From contig QVMW01000011.1 of NCBI GenBank assembly GCA_003417655.1, forward strand, positions 60,156-124,155: DNA of 64,000 nucleotides. The letters run 5' to 3'. The stretch is from Rhodobacteraceae bacterium 63075. Lineage in GTDB: Bacteria > Pseudomonadota > Alphaproteobacteria > Rhodobacterales > Rhodobacteraceae. A model generated the notes under the pieces. That model was not told the DNA's origin. It saw only the letters and a program-made list of their open reading frames with translations, and searched no databases. Shown here piece by piece: positions 51,316 through 61,577 of the stretch. Numbering within the stretch: the stretch's first letter is position 1; each line of letters starts with the position of its first letter. Position numbers and translations under genes: made by a program.

Positions 51316-52356
51316 TCAGCAGCAGCTCAGCCCGCCGGCGCTCCCGTCGCGCTCAAAGGGGCTCTCGCCTCCGCAGCCTTCAAAAATGCCATAGTGCGTA
51401 GCGAAATCGCCAATGAACTCGAAATGCGCCGAATGGCGCGTCTCGGCCAGCATCTTCCACGTGTTGCCACAAACGGGAAAAGCTTTGCCCGTCTCCATAT
51501 AGTGGTGGTCATCCAGTGCAAAGCCGTGCGGCGCATGCTCTATCGTGCCCTTGTAGATCACGGCTTGCCCGTAGTCCTCGCAGGCAGTTTCCAGCCCGTC
51601 GAGCTTGAAAAGGCGGTAGGTCGAGGAGTTAAAGCGCAAAGGCGCCACGCGCGCTTCCAGCGCGGGGTTCTCGATGGTCAGCTCGCGCTGGCTTACAAGC
51701 CGGGGGTCGTCAAAGCCCGCGCGCTTGGCGAAGGTCAGGAAGTCGTTCCAATAGAGCGCGCCCGAAAGACACTCGCCATACAGCACTTCGTCCTCTGCCA
51801 TAGCTTTCGGCACGCGGCGGTCGGCGTAGACGTCGGAAAAATACATCTCACCGCCGGGCTTGAGCAGCCGATGCGCCCCGCGCAGCACGGCTTCCTTGTC
51901 GGTAGCAAGGTTGATCACGCAGTTGGAGACGATCACATCAAAACTGCCCGCTTCAACCGGCAGCTCATCCAGCTGCTCAATATAGCCATTGTGAAACTGC
52001 GTGTTGGCAAAGCCAAAGCGTTCGGCGTGCCAGTCCTGGTGGGCGCGCGCCACATCGAGCTGCTCGTCGGTCATGTCCACGCCTACAACCTCGCCCTCGG
52101 GCCCCACGAGCTGCGCCAAAGCGTAGACATCGCGCCCCGCGCCGCAGCCCAGATCGAGCACCCGCGCGCCTTCCAGCGCAAGCGGCATCACCAGCCCACA
52201 GCCGTAGTAGCGCATCAAGACCTCGTCATGCACGTTCGATAGAACACGTTTGACGAACTCGGGCATGTCTTCGGGGCTGCAGCAGGCGTTGGTCTGCAGA
52301 TCGGCGCTGCTTTCCAGCACCTTGCCATAGTAATTCTGAACGCTCTCGTGTTTCAT
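51316..52356 (-). CDS. arsM: ArsM-like arsenite S-adenosylmethyltransferase
   Basis: 346 aa. SAM-binding VLDLGCGAGRDVYALAQLVG, and arsenic-binding cysteines at conserved ArsM places: NACCSPEDMP near the start, VSNCVINLATDK and ECLSGALYWNDF. A C-terminal tail ending GGLSCC adds another thiol pair typical of longer ArsM proteins. Methylates trivalent arsenic to mono-, di- and trimethyl forms. No arsR or pump gene adjacent. Shine-Dalgarno weak. DUF6151 follows downstream. Confidence 0.86.
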   Translation of the reverse strand: MKHESVQNYYGKVLESSADLQTNACCSPEDMPEFVKRVLSNVHDEVLMRYYGCGLVMPLALEGARVLDLGCGAGRDVYALAQLVGPEGEVVGVDMTDEQLDVARAHQDWHAERFGFANTQFHNGYIEQLDELPVEAGSFDVIVSNCVINLATDKEAVLRGAHRLLKPGGEMYFSDVYADRRVPKAMAEDEVLYGECLSGALYWNDFLTFAKRAGFDDPRLVSQRELTIENPALEARVAPLRFNSSTYRLFKLDGLETACEDYGQAVIYKGTIEHAPHGFALDDHHYMETGKAFPVCGNTWKMLAETRHSAHFEFIGDFATHYGIFEGCGGESPFERDGSAGGLSCC

Positions 52357-52440
52357 GGCCAGCGGCTCCCTTGATTTTCAGGAAGTGCTAACGCCTTGAT
52401 GCGCCTCGCGCAATCACCGTCTCAGCCGCTCACGGCAAGG

Positions 52441-52688
52441 TTACTTCTCGTCATCCCAGACAATCGGCTCGGCGTCGGGGTCGGGCTTGCCGATCCCCTT
52501 GAAAAGCCCCTTGAAGGGGAAGATCCAGGCAACGCCGAGGGCGACGTAGATCACGAACTCGAGCGCAATGTGTGCGCGGCCGAAAGCCGTCGCCAAAACC
52601 GAGGCGAGCATGATGTAGACAGGCATCCCGATCACCAGCACGACCAGCGCCCAGCGCCGCCGCGCCTTGTATGAAAGCTTCTCGAACA

Positions 52689-52689
<1 letters not shown>
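52441..52689 (-). CDS. DUF2842 small membrane protein
   Basis: 82 aa. MFEKLSYKARRRWALVVLVIG then two TM helices (LVVLVIGMPVYIMLASVLA and LEFVIYVALGVAWIFPF), ending GLFKGIGKPDPDAEP. DUF2842 pattern; function unknown. ATG 52689 overlaps the purA stop by 1 nt (TGATG), so it is translated from the purA message. Confidence 0.9.
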
Positions 52690-53984
<1,295 letters not shown>

Positions 53985-54188
53985 AGCCGGTCCCTTCGAT
54001 ATCAGGTCAAACCCGCGTCCGTATATACGCCCACCCGCCGGGGCGAAACCGCTAAAACGCCGCAGCGCCGCGCGCGGCCTCACAATTGCCGGACCGATAG
54101 CCCTCCCTGCCCCCGCGCTTCTCGGGTTGCGCGGCCAGTGGCTTTGGCTTAGATACCCGCCAGATCGCATACTGGCAGCAGGCACCTC

Positions 54189-54545
54189 ATGGAAAACGTC
54201 GTTCTCATCGTCCATCTCATCCTCGCCCTCGCGCTGATCGGCATCGTGCTGATGCAGCGCTCGGAAGGCGGCGGCCTCGGCATGGGTGGTGGCGGCGGCG
54301 CCCAGTCCGGGCGCTCGGCGGCGACGGCGCTCGGCAAGCTGACATGGCTGCTGGCGATCGCCTTCATCTGCACCTCGATCTCGCTGACGATCATCGCGGC
54401 GCAGAAGTCCTCGGGCGGCTCCGTGGTCGACCGTCTGAGCGATGTCACAGCGCCCCCGCCGGCCAGCGATGAGCCTGACGAGACGGACGACCTGCTGGCC
54501 CCGAGCGAAGGCGACGACGCGCCGCTTGTGCCCAGCGCCGACTGA
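54189..54545 (+). CDS. secG: Preprotein translocase subunit SecG
   Basis: 118 aa. Two TM helices ([20 protein letters not shown] and [19 protein letters not shown]) around the cytoplasmic loop [21 protein letters not shown], the SecG pattern, then an acidic disordered tail typical of alphaproteobacteria. Assists SecYEG-mediated export. Divergent from purA with about 200 nt between starts; followed by pyrG after a structured gap. Confidence 0.93.
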   Translation: MENVVLIVHLILALALIGIVLMQRSEGGGLGMGGGGGAQSGRSAATALGKLTWLLAIAFICTSISLTIIAAQKSSGGSVVDRLSDVTAPPPASDEPDETDDLLAPSEGDDAPLVPSAD

Positions 54546-54564
54546 CGACAAGCTACAACAAGTT

Positions 54565-54608
54565 GGCATGCGCCGAATTCTTCCAACATGATGTTGGGGC
54601 GCATTGCC
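54565..54608. other. Compound stem-loop between secG and pyrG
   Basis: Outer arms ATGCGCC (54568-54574) and GGCGCAT (54598-54604); inner stem CCAACA-TGA-TGTTGG (54583-54597) stacked directly on the outer arm. No T-tract follows. Could be the secG terminator or a leader structure of pyrG. Confidence 0.55.
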
Positions 54609-54721
54609 ATTCGCACACGAATCTAGTATAGCTCAAATCCCGTGATGCCAGGCCATGCAGGCGGCTTGGTGTGGCTGTTTTTGGGCATATGCCCAGCAAA
54701 TATCACGGGGGTCCCGAGCAG

Positions 54722-56365
54722 ATGGCGCGATATATTTTCATCACCGGCGGTGTGGTTTCCTCGCTCGGCAAGGGCCTCGCCTCGGCGGCCCTCGGGGCGC
54801 TCTTGCAAGCGCGCGGCTTTTCCGTGCGCCTGCGCAAGCTCGACCCCTATCTCAACGTCGATCCAGGCACCATGTCGCCCTTCGAGCACGGCGAGGTCTT
54901 CGTCACCAACGATGGCGCCGAGACCGACCTCGACCTTGGCCATTACGAGCGGTTCACCGGCGTTGCCGCCCGCAAGACCGACTCGGTCTCCTCGGGGCGC
55001 GTCTACTCGAACGTCCTGGAGAAGGAGCGCCGCGGCGATTATCTCGGCAAGACGATCCAGGTCATTCCCCACGTCACCAACGAGATCAAGGACTGGATCG
55101 CCATCGGCGACGATGAAGTCGATTTCATGCTCTGCGAGATCGGCGGCACGGTGGGCGACATCGAGGGGCTGCCCTTCTTCGAGGCGATCCGCCAGTTCAG
55201 CCAGGACCGCCCCCGGGGCCAGTGCGTCTTCATGCACCTGACGCTCTTGCCCTATCTCGCCGCCTCCGGCGAGCTCAAGACCAAGCCGACACAGCACTCC
55301 GTCAAGGAGCTGCGCTCCATCGGCCTGCAGCCCGACGTGCTCGTATGCCGCTCCGAAGCGACCATCCCCGAAAAGGAGCGCGCAAAGATCGCCCTCTTCT
55401 GCAACGTGCGCCCCGAGGCCGTCATCCCCGCCTATGATCTGAAATCGATCTACGAGGCCCCGCTGGCCTATCACGATGTCGGCCTCGACCAGGCGGTGCT
55501 CGACGCCTTCCAGATCAGCCCCGCGCCCAAGCCCGAGCTCAAGGTCTGGGAAGACGTGAAGGACCGCATCACCAATACCGATGGCGAGGTCAACGTGGCC
55601 ATCGTCGGCAAGTACACCCAGCTCGAGGACGCCTACAAATCCATCAAGGAAGCGCTGGTGCACGGCGGCATGGCCAACCGCGTGAAGGTCAACGTGAGCT
55701 GGGTCGATGCGGAGGTTTTCGACAAGGGCGACGCCGCGCCGCATCTCGAGGGTTTCCATGCCATCCTCGTGCCCGGCGGCTTCGGAGAGCGCGGCACGGA
55801 AGGCAAGATCAAGGCCGCCCAGTTCGCCCGCGAACGCAAGGTGCCCTATCTCGGCATCTGCCTCGGCATGCAGATGGCCGTCATCGAGGCGGCCCGCAAC
55901 ACGGCGAAGATCAAACATGCCGGCTCGGAGGAGTTCGACCACGAGGCCGGCGGCAAGCGTTTCGAGCCTGTCGTTTACCACCTCAAGGAATGGGTGCAGG
56001 GCAACTACACCGTCACGCGGCAGGCCGGCGACGACAAGGGCGGCACGATGCGCCTGGGCGCCTATGACGCCACGCTCAAGGAGGGCTCGCGCGTGGCCGA
56101 GGTCTACGGCACCACGAGCATCGAGGAACGCCACCGCCACCGCTACGAGGTCGACGTGAAATACCGCGACAAGCTCGAAGCCTGCGGGCTGACCTTCTCG
56201 GGCATGTCCCCCGACGGCCGCCTGCCCGAGATCGTCGAGTGGTCCGATCATCCGTGGTTCATCGGCGTGCAGTTCCACCCCGAGCTCAAGTCCAAGCCCT
56301 TCGAGCCCCATCCGCTCTTCGCCGATTTCATCCGCGCCGCCGTGGAAAGCTCCCGGCTGGTGTGA
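54722..56365 (+). CDS. pyrG: CTP synthase
   Basis: 547 aa. Synthetase domain with [40 protein letters not shown], and [11 protein letters not shown]; class I glutamine amidotransferase domain with nucleophile Cys in LGICLGMQ and His/Glu in QFHPELKS. Converts UTP to CTP with glutamine. ATG 54722 opens the conserved [10 protein letters not shown]; upstream codons from 54671 are not family-like. The Shine-Dalgarno is weak. Confidence 0.97.
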   Translation: MARYIFITGGVVSSLGKGLASAALGALLQARGFSVRLRKLDPYLNVDPGTMSPFEHGEVFVTNDGAETDLDLGHYERFTGVAARKTDSVSSGRVYSNVLEKERRGDYLGKTIQVIPHVTNEIKDWIAIGDDEVDFMLCEIGGTVGDIEGLPFFEAIRQFSQDRPRGQCVFMHLTLLPYLAASGELKTKPTQHSVKELRSIGLQPDVLVCRSEATIPEKERAKIALFCNVRPEAVIPAYDLKSIYEAPLAYHDVGLDQAVLDAFQISPAPKPELKVWEDVKDRITNTDGEVNVAIVGKYTQLEDAYKSIKEALVHGGMANRVKVNVSWVDAEVFDKGDAAPHLEGFHAILVPGGFGERGTEGKIKAAQFARERKVPYLGICLGMQMAVIEAARNTAKIKHAGSEEFDHEAGGKRFEPVVYHLKEWVQGNYTVTRQAGDDKGGTMRLGAYDATLKEGSRVAEVYGTTSIEERHRHRYEVDVKYRDKLEACGLTFSGMSPDGRLPEIVEWSDHPWFIGVQFHPELKSKPFEPHPLFADFIRAAVESSRLV

Positions 56366-56437
56366 GCCCCGCTTGACCAGCGCGCGCAAAGAGCGCAGCC
56401 TCGGGCGAACGCGAGACAAGCAAACATGAGGTGAGCC

Positions 56438-56878
56438 TTGGAAATCGTCGACCGCATCATGGGATATTTCCACGCCCCCGAGCCCGCGCCGCTGCCCGAG
56501 CCCGACGCCAAGCTGGCGCTGGCCGCGCTCATGGTCCGGATCGCCAAGGCCGACAAGTCATATGCCGTCGAGGAAATTTCGCGCATCGACAAGATCTTGC
56601 AGGAGTTGTTCTCTCTCGGCCCCGTTGACGCCGCCAAGATGCGCGCCACCTGCGAGAAGCTCGACGCCGCCTCGGCCCACGAGGGCAGATTCGCCAAGCT
56701 CATCCGCGACAGCCTCAACGAGGACGACCGCCTCAAGGCGGTCGAGGCGCTGCATTCGGTGATGCGCGCCGACGGGATCGAACGGCCCGAGGAGGAGGAT
56801 GTGCTGATCGAGACCGCCACGATCCTCGGCATCGGCCAGGCCGATATCCAAGCCCTGCGCGGCGGGAGGACAACATGA
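56438..56878 (+). CDS. TerB-like protein (first of a tandem pair)
   Basis: 146 aa, all-helical TerB/co-chaperone-like domain: LALAALMVRIAKADKSYAVEEISRID, LIRDSLNEDDRLKAVEALHSVMRADGIERPEEEDVLIETATILGI split over two halves. TerB-type domains bind metals through acidic residues. TTG 56438 start with GAGGTGA just upstream. Overlaps the second TerB by 4 nt. The pair is about 35-40% alike by eye, so it arose by duplication. Role unknown; tellurite resistance is not implied without other ter genes. Confidence 0.86.
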   Translation: MEIVDRIMGYFHAPEPAPLPEPDAKLALAALMVRIAKADKSYAVEEISRIDKILQELFSLGPVDAAKMRATCEKLDAASAHEGRFAKLIRDSLNEDDRLKAVEALHSVMRADGIERPEEEDVLIETATILGIGQADIQALRGGRTT

Positions 56879-57312
56879 TCGCCGGATTGCTCGACCGACT
56901 CCTCGGCACAGCCCCCGAAGCGCCGAGCGATGAAGATGCGCGGCTCGCCCTCGCCGCGCTCATGGTGCGGATCGCCCGCGCGGACAACAAATACGAAACC
57001 GTCGAGAAAGAGCGCATCGACGCGCTCCTGCGCACCCGCTACGGTCTCGCCGGGGACGAAGTGCTGGCCCTGCGCGCCGAGGCCGAAGAGGTGGAAGCCG
57101 AAGCGCCCGACACCGTGCGCTTCACCCGGGCGATCAAGGACGCGGTGCCCCACGAAGAGCGCCTCGCCGTGCTCGAATCGCTCTGGAGCGTCGTTCTGGC
57201 CGATGACGAGCGTGAACAGCACGAGGATGCCCTGCTGCGCGTCGTCTCCGGCCTGCTCGGCCTGACCGACACCGAAAGCGCCCGTGCCCGCCAGAAGGCG
57301 GCCGCCAAGTGA
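56875..57312 (+). CDS. TerB-like protein (second of a tandem pair)
   Basis: 145 aa. Same domain as its upstream neighbour: LALAALMVRIARADNKYETVEKERID near the start and LESLWSVVLADDEREQHEDALLRVV later. The segment DARLALAALMVRIARADN is almost identical to its partner's. Starts with ATG overlapping the first gene's stop, ends overlapping the GTG of the PhnD-like gene by 4 nt. Confidence 0.86.
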   Translation: MIAGLLDRLLGTAPEAPSDEDARLALAALMVRIARADNKYETVEKERIDALLRTRYGLAGDEVLALRAEAEEVEAEAPDTVRFTRAIKDAVPHEERLAVLESLWSVVLADDEREQHEDALLRVVSGLLGLTDTESARARQKAAAK

Positions 57313-58046
57313 TCGCGTCTCTGCCGATGTATGATCAGCCCTCCCAAAGGGCGGCGAACGATGCCTTGTGGTCACGGATCCGCGCCGCGCTCGGCTACGG
57401 CCCCGAGCGGCTCACGCGCAGCGGTGATCTCTGGGCGCAATGGACAGCGCCCGATCTCCTCCTGTCGCAAACCTGCGGCCTGCCCTTCCGCGCCAGGCTG
57501 CATGAGCGCGTGCAGCTTGTCGGCACGCCCGATCACGGCCTCGAGGGCTGCCCGCCGGGCCATTACAACTCCGTCATTGTCGTGCGCAAAGGCGGGGATA
57601 TCTCTGCGCCTCAAGAGCTTGCGGGCAAGACCATGGCCTATAACGAGGCACTCTCCCAGTCGGGCTGGGCCGCGCCCGGCGCCTTTCTCCAAGCGCATGG
57701 GCTCACCCCCGGCGCGCTCGTGCAAAGCGGTGCGCACCAGGCCTCTGCAGAGATGGTCGCCAAGGGTGGAGCCGATTTCGCAGCGATCGACGCGCGCGCC
57801 TGGCAGATATTCGAGGAGCACACGCAGCTTGGCGAGAGCCTCGCCGTCATCGCGCGGACAGAGCCGACACCCGCCCTGCCCTACATCACGGCGCGAGGCA
57901 ATGACGCGGCCGAGATTCTGACCGCCTTTCAGGCGGGGCTCGACGCCCTGCCGGACACGGAAAGGTGCAGGCTTGCCATCCGCTCGGTCCTGCACATTCC
58001 CGCCGCCGACTACCTCGCCCAGCCCATCCCCGCCCCGCCCGGCTGA
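57309..58046 (+). CDS. PhnD-like (phosphate/phosphonate-type) binding protein without signal peptide
   Basis: 245 aa. PhnD/SsuA-like fold type: MIASLPMYDQPSQRAANDALW, DLLLSQTCGLPFR, GHYNSVIVVRKGGDISAPQELAGKTMAYNEALSQSGW, and ADFAAIDARAWQIFEEH. Periplasmic PhnD proteins bind alkylphosphonates, but here there is no signal peptide or ABC partner, so a cytoplasmic ligand-binding role is likely. GTG 57309 overlaps the TerB stop by 4 nt. Third gene of a TerB-TerB-PhnD-like operon. Confidence 0.82.
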   Translation: MIASLPMYDQPSQRAANDALWSRIRAALGYGPERLTRSGDLWAQWTAPDLLLSQTCGLPFRARLHERVQLVGTPDHGLEGCPPGHYNSVIVVRKGGDISAPQELAGKTMAYNEALSQSGWAAPGAFLQAHGLTPGALVQSGAHQASAEMVAKGGADFAAIDARAWQIFEEHTQLGESLAVIARTEPTPALPYITARGNDAAEILTAFQAGLDALPDTERCRLAIRSVLHIPAADYLAQPIPAPPG

Positions 58047-58169
58047 GCGCACCCTCTCAGCACACCGTCTCACCGCACCGTCCGAAAGCGATCTGCCGAA
58101 AAGGGGCTTGCGCTGCGCGGGGGGCTTCTGGCATCTTCACGGCGAATTTGATCAAATTTTGGCCCCCGC

Positions 58170-59483
58170 ATGTCCGCTGACGTCCAATCCTTCCGAATCG
58201 CCGCCTCCGATCTCAACGGCCGGATGCGCGGCAAGCGCCTGCCGCTTGACTTTCTGGGCAAAATCGAAGGCGGCAAGACGCGCATGCCGCTGTCGGTGCT
58301 CAACGTGGATATCACAGGCGCCGATATCGAGGGCAGCCCGCTTGTCTTCGAAACCGGCGATGCCGATGGCACCCTGCGCCCAACCTCGCGGGGCACGCTG
58401 CCCATGCCCTGGCTCTCGGGTGCGGCAGCCCTCATCCCGGCCACGATGATGAATGAGGACGGGACGCCCTTCGAGGGCGATCCGCGCCAGGCGCTGGTGC
58501 GCGTCCTTGACCGCTACGCGCGCCGCGGCTGGCAGGTCCGCGCGGCGACCGAGATGGAATTCTACCTGCTCGATGACAGCGGCAAGGCCCCGGCCCCGGC
58601 GCTCAACCCGCACACGGGCCGCCCGCTGCAGGGCTCCGAAATCTGCTCGCTCGACACGCTTGACGCTTTCGAACCCTTCTTCAACGATCTCTACGAAGCC
58701 TGCGCGGCCATGGGCATCCCGGCGCAATCGGCGCTCAGCGAGGCCGGCACCGGCCAGTTCGAGATCGACATCGACCACCGCGATGCGCTGGAAGCGGCCG
58801 ACAACGCATGGCTCTTCAAGACGCTGGTGAAGGGGCTCGCGCGCAAGCACGGCATGGCGGCGAGCTTCCTGCCCAAGCCCTTCGAGGGCGAGGCGGGGTC
58901 GGGCATGCACCTGCATTTCTCCGTGGTGGATAGCACGGGGCGCAATGTCTTCGACGATGGCTCCGAGACGGGCAACGACACGCTGCGCAGCGCCGTGGCA
59001 GGCTGCCTCGAGACCATGCGCGACGCCACGCTCATCTTCGCACCGCACGGGCCGAGCTATGACAGGATGGTCCCCGGCGCCCATGCGCCCACCGCCGTCT
59101 GCTGGGGCTACGAGAACCGCACCGTCGCCCTGCGCATCCCTGCCGGCCCCGCGGCCGCGCGGCGGATCGAGCACCGCGTCGCCGGCGGCGATATCTGCGC
59201 ACATCTGCTTCTGGCCGCCATTCTCGGTGGCGCGATCGACGGGATCGAGCGCGCCGCAACGCCCCCCGCTCCGACAGTGGGAAACGCCTATGAGGAAGCC
59301 TGCCCGCAGCTGGCCGAAAGCTGGGCCGAGGCGATCACGCTTTTCGAGCAAAGCGAGGCCATCAAGCGTATCTTCCATCCACGCCTCGTGGAAAACCTCG
59401 TCATGACGAAGCGGCAGGAAATGGCGCGTCTGGAGGAAATCCCCCGCGAGGACCACTGGAAGATCTATCTCGAATCCGTTTAA
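58170..59483 (+). CDS. Glutamine synthetase family protein (PuuA-like), first copy
   Basis: 437 aa. GS-III-like chain with a short N-terminal beta domain, catalytic Glu in ATEMEFYLLDD, GTGQFEIDIDHRD, GSGMHLHFSV and NRTVALRIPAGP. Such proteins ligate glutamate to amines (gamma-glutamylpolyamine synthetase) rather than to ammonia. 122 nt after the PhnD-like gene; first gene of a four-gene amine-catabolic operon with an amidotransferase, a second GS-like enzyme and an FAD oxidase. Confidence 0.9.
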   Translation: MSADVQSFRIAASDLNGRMRGKRLPLDFLGKIEGGKTRMPLSVLNVDITGADIEGSPLVFETGDADGTLRPTSRGTLPMPWLSGAAALIPATMMNEDGTPFEGDPRQALVRVLDRYARRGWQVRAATEMEFYLLDDSGKAPAPALNPHTGRPLQGSEICSLDTLDAFEPFFNDLYEACAAMGIPAQSALSEAGTGQFEIDIDHRDALEAADNAWLFKTLVKGLARKHGMAASFLPKPFEGEAGSGMHLHFSVVDSTGRNVFDDGSETGNDTLRSAVAGCLETMRDATLIFAPHGPSYDRMVPGAHAPTAVCWGYENRTVALRIPAGPAAARRIEHRVAGGDICAHLLLAAILGGAIDGIERAATPPAPTVGNAYEEACPQLAESWAEAITLFEQSEAIKRIFHPRLVENLVMTKRQEMARLEEIPREDHWKIYLESV

Positions 59484-59529
59484 CCCGACCCCACCAACCG
59501 ACCACCGCATCAAACCGCACAGGTGAGAC

Positions 59530-60219
59530 ATGAAAATCGGAATACTTCAGACCGGCCATGCCCCGGACGAGCTTCTCTCAAGCGAGGGCGACTATGACGC
59601 CATGTTCCGCCGCCTGCTCGCCAAGGGCGGCTTCGAGTTCGAGACATACAATGTCGTTGACGAAGACTATCCAAGCGGCCCCGAGGCCGCCGATGGCTGG
59701 CTCATCACCGGCTCCAGGCACGGCGCCTACGAGGATCATCCGTGGATTCCCCCGCTCGAAGCGCTGATCCGCGAGATCGCGGCCTCCGGCAAGCCGCTCG
59801 TCGGCGTCTGCTTCGGCCACCAGATCATCGCCCAGGCGCTCGGCGGCAAGGTCGAGAAGTTCTCCGGCGGCTGGGCCGTCGGGCGGCAGAGCTACATCCT
59901 GGATGGCCGGGAAGTCGCCGTGAACGCCTGGCATCAGGACCAGGTCACCAAGCTGCCCGAGGGCGCGCGCGTGATCGGCACCAACGCCTTTTGCGAGAAC
60001 GCCGTGCTCACCATCGGCGAGAACATACTCACCATCCAGCCGCACCCCGAGTTCGGCGCGGCGGTGATCGACGGTCTGATCCGCTACCGCTCCGGCGCCG
60101 TGCCGCCGGAGCTGATCGACAAGGCGAAGGCCGGACTGGAGCAGGAGACAAGACAGGACATCCTGCGCGACATGATGATCGCGCAGTTCAGGAACGAAAA
60201 GCTAGAGGCCGCCCAATGA
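59530..60219 (+). CDS. Class I glutamine amidotransferase-like protein
   Basis: 229 aa. Nucleophile Cys in GVCFGHQIIAQALGG and the His-Glu pair in QPHPEF. Related to the GMP-synthase-type stand-alone GATases. Between two GS-like genes it most probably hydrolyses gamma-glutamyl intermediates, the job of PuuD in E. coli, although PuuD belongs to a different peptidase C26 subgroup. The 3' end overlaps the next ATG by 4 nt. Confidence 0.88.
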   Translation: MKIGILQTGHAPDELLSSEGDYDAMFRRLLAKGGFEFETYNVVDEDYPSGPEAADGWLITGSRHGAYEDHPWIPPLEALIREIAASGKPLVGVCFGHQIIAQALGGKVEKFSGGWAVGRQSYILDGREVAVNAWHQDQVTKLPEGARVIGTNAFCENAVLTIGENILTIQPHPEFGAAVIDGLIRYRSGAVPPELIDKAKAGLEQETRQDILRDMMIAQFRNEKLEAAQ

Positions 60220-61577
60220 CAGCCGACTGGACAAAGAACATCCCCGAAGCCGCGCAGGCCTATCTCGTGGGCCGCAGGCTCGACGAGGTGGAATGCATCA
60301 TCGCAGACTTGCCGGGCATCGCCCGCGGCAAGGCCGTTCCGGCTTCGAAATTCGCCAAGCAGGACTATTTCCACCTCCCCGACAGCATCTTCTACCAGAC
60401 GATCACCGGCGGCTGGGGCGAAGCGGCGGGCGAGGACGGCTTCATCGAGCGCGACATGGTCCTCAAGCCGGACATGAGCACCACATCCGCCGCACCCTGG
60501 ACAGGCGACTGGACCCTGCAGGTCATCCATGACGCCTTCGACCGCAAGGGCCAGCCGATCGAATATGCCCCGCGCAACGTGCTCAAGCGCGTCGTGGCGC
60601 TCTACGAGAAAGCCGGTCTGCAGCCCGTGGTCGCCCCCGAGATGGAATTCTTCCTCGTCGCGCGCAACATCGACCCGGCCAAGCAGATCGCGCCGATGAT
60701 GGGCCGCTCCGGCCGCCCCGCCGCCGCGCGCCAGGCCTATTCGATGACCGCCGTCGACGAGTTCGGCCCCGTGATCGACGACATCTACGACTTCGCCGAG
60801 GCCCAGGGCTTCGAGATCGACGGGATCACGCAGGAAGGCGGCGCCGGCCAGCTCGAGATCAACCTGCGGCACGGCGACCCCGTCAAGCTCGCCGACGAGG
60901 TCTTCTACTTCAAACGGCTCATCCGCGAGGCCGCGCTGCGGCATGACTGTTTCGCCACCTTCATGGCCAAGCCCATCGCCGAGGAGCCCGGCTCGGCCAT
61001 GCACATCCATCACTCCGTGCTCGATATAGAGACCGGCCAGAATATCTTCTCCGGCCCCCAGGGCGGCGAGACGGACGCCTTCTTCCACTTCATCGCGGGG
61101 CTGCAGAACCACCTGCCCAGCGCCATCGCCGTGCTGGCGCCCTACGTGAACAGCTATCGGCGTTACGTGCGCGATCACGCGGCCCCGATCAATCTCGAAT
61201 GGGCCCGCGACAACCGCACCACGGGCATCCGCGTGCCGCTCTCGGGCCCCGAAGCGCGCCGCGTCGAGAACCGGCTGGCGGGCATGGACTGCAACCCCTA
61301 TCTCGGCATCGCCGCTTCCCTTGCCTGCGGCCTTCTGGGGCTTCAGGAGGAGGAGCGCCCCGACAAGCAATTCAAGGGCGATGCCTATGAAGGCGACGAG
61401 GACATCCCGCGCGAGATGGGCGCGGCGCTCGACCTCTTCGACGAGGCGGATGCGCTCAAGGAAATGCTCGGCCCCGAGTTCGCCCGCGTCTTCTCGATCG
61501 TCAAGCGCGCCGAATACGAGGAGTTCCTCTCGGTCATTTCCCCGTGGGAGCGCGAACACCTGCTGCTCAACGTATGA
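60216..61577 (+). CDS. puuA: Glutamine synthetase family protein (gamma-glutamylpolyamine synthetase type), second copy
   Basis: 453 aa. EMEFFLVARNIDP, GGAGQLEINLRHGD, GSAMHIHHSVLD, NRTTGIRVPLSGP, and the N-terminal ECIIADLPGIARGKAVP. This is closer to the PuuA/GlnA3 polyamine-ligating group than the first copy. Expected reaction: glutamate plus putrescine or a related amine plus ATP. ATG 60216 overlaps the amidotransferase stop; its own stop overlaps the oxidase ATG. The open frame upstream of 60216 is a shadow. Confidence 0.9.
   Translation: MTADWTKNIPEAAQAYLVGRRLDEVECIIADLPGIARGKAVPASKFAKQDYFHLPDSIFYQTITGGWGEAAGEDGFIERDMVLKPDMSTTSAAPWTGDWTLQVIHDAFDRKGQPIEYAPRNVLKRVVALYEKAGLQPVVAPEMEFFLVARNIDPAKQIAPMMGRSGRPAAARQAYSMTAVDEFGPVIDDIYDFAEAQGFEIDGITQEGGAGQLEINLRHGDPVKLADEVFYFKRLIREAALRHDCFATFMAKPIAEEPGSAMHIHHSVLDIETGQNIFSGPQGGETDAFFHFIAGLQNHLPSAIAVLAPYVNSYRRYVRDHAAPINLEWARDNRTTGIRVPLSGPEARRVENRLAGMDCNPYLGIAASLACGLLGLQEEERPDKQFKGDAYEGDEDIPREMGAALDLFDEADALKEMLGPEFARVFSIVKRAEYEEFLSVISPWEREHLLLNV

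Noticed and set aside
56438..57312. Tellurite resistance operon
   Set aside because: Only TerB-like domains are present, without terC, terD or terZ genes; the name of the domain does not establish the function.
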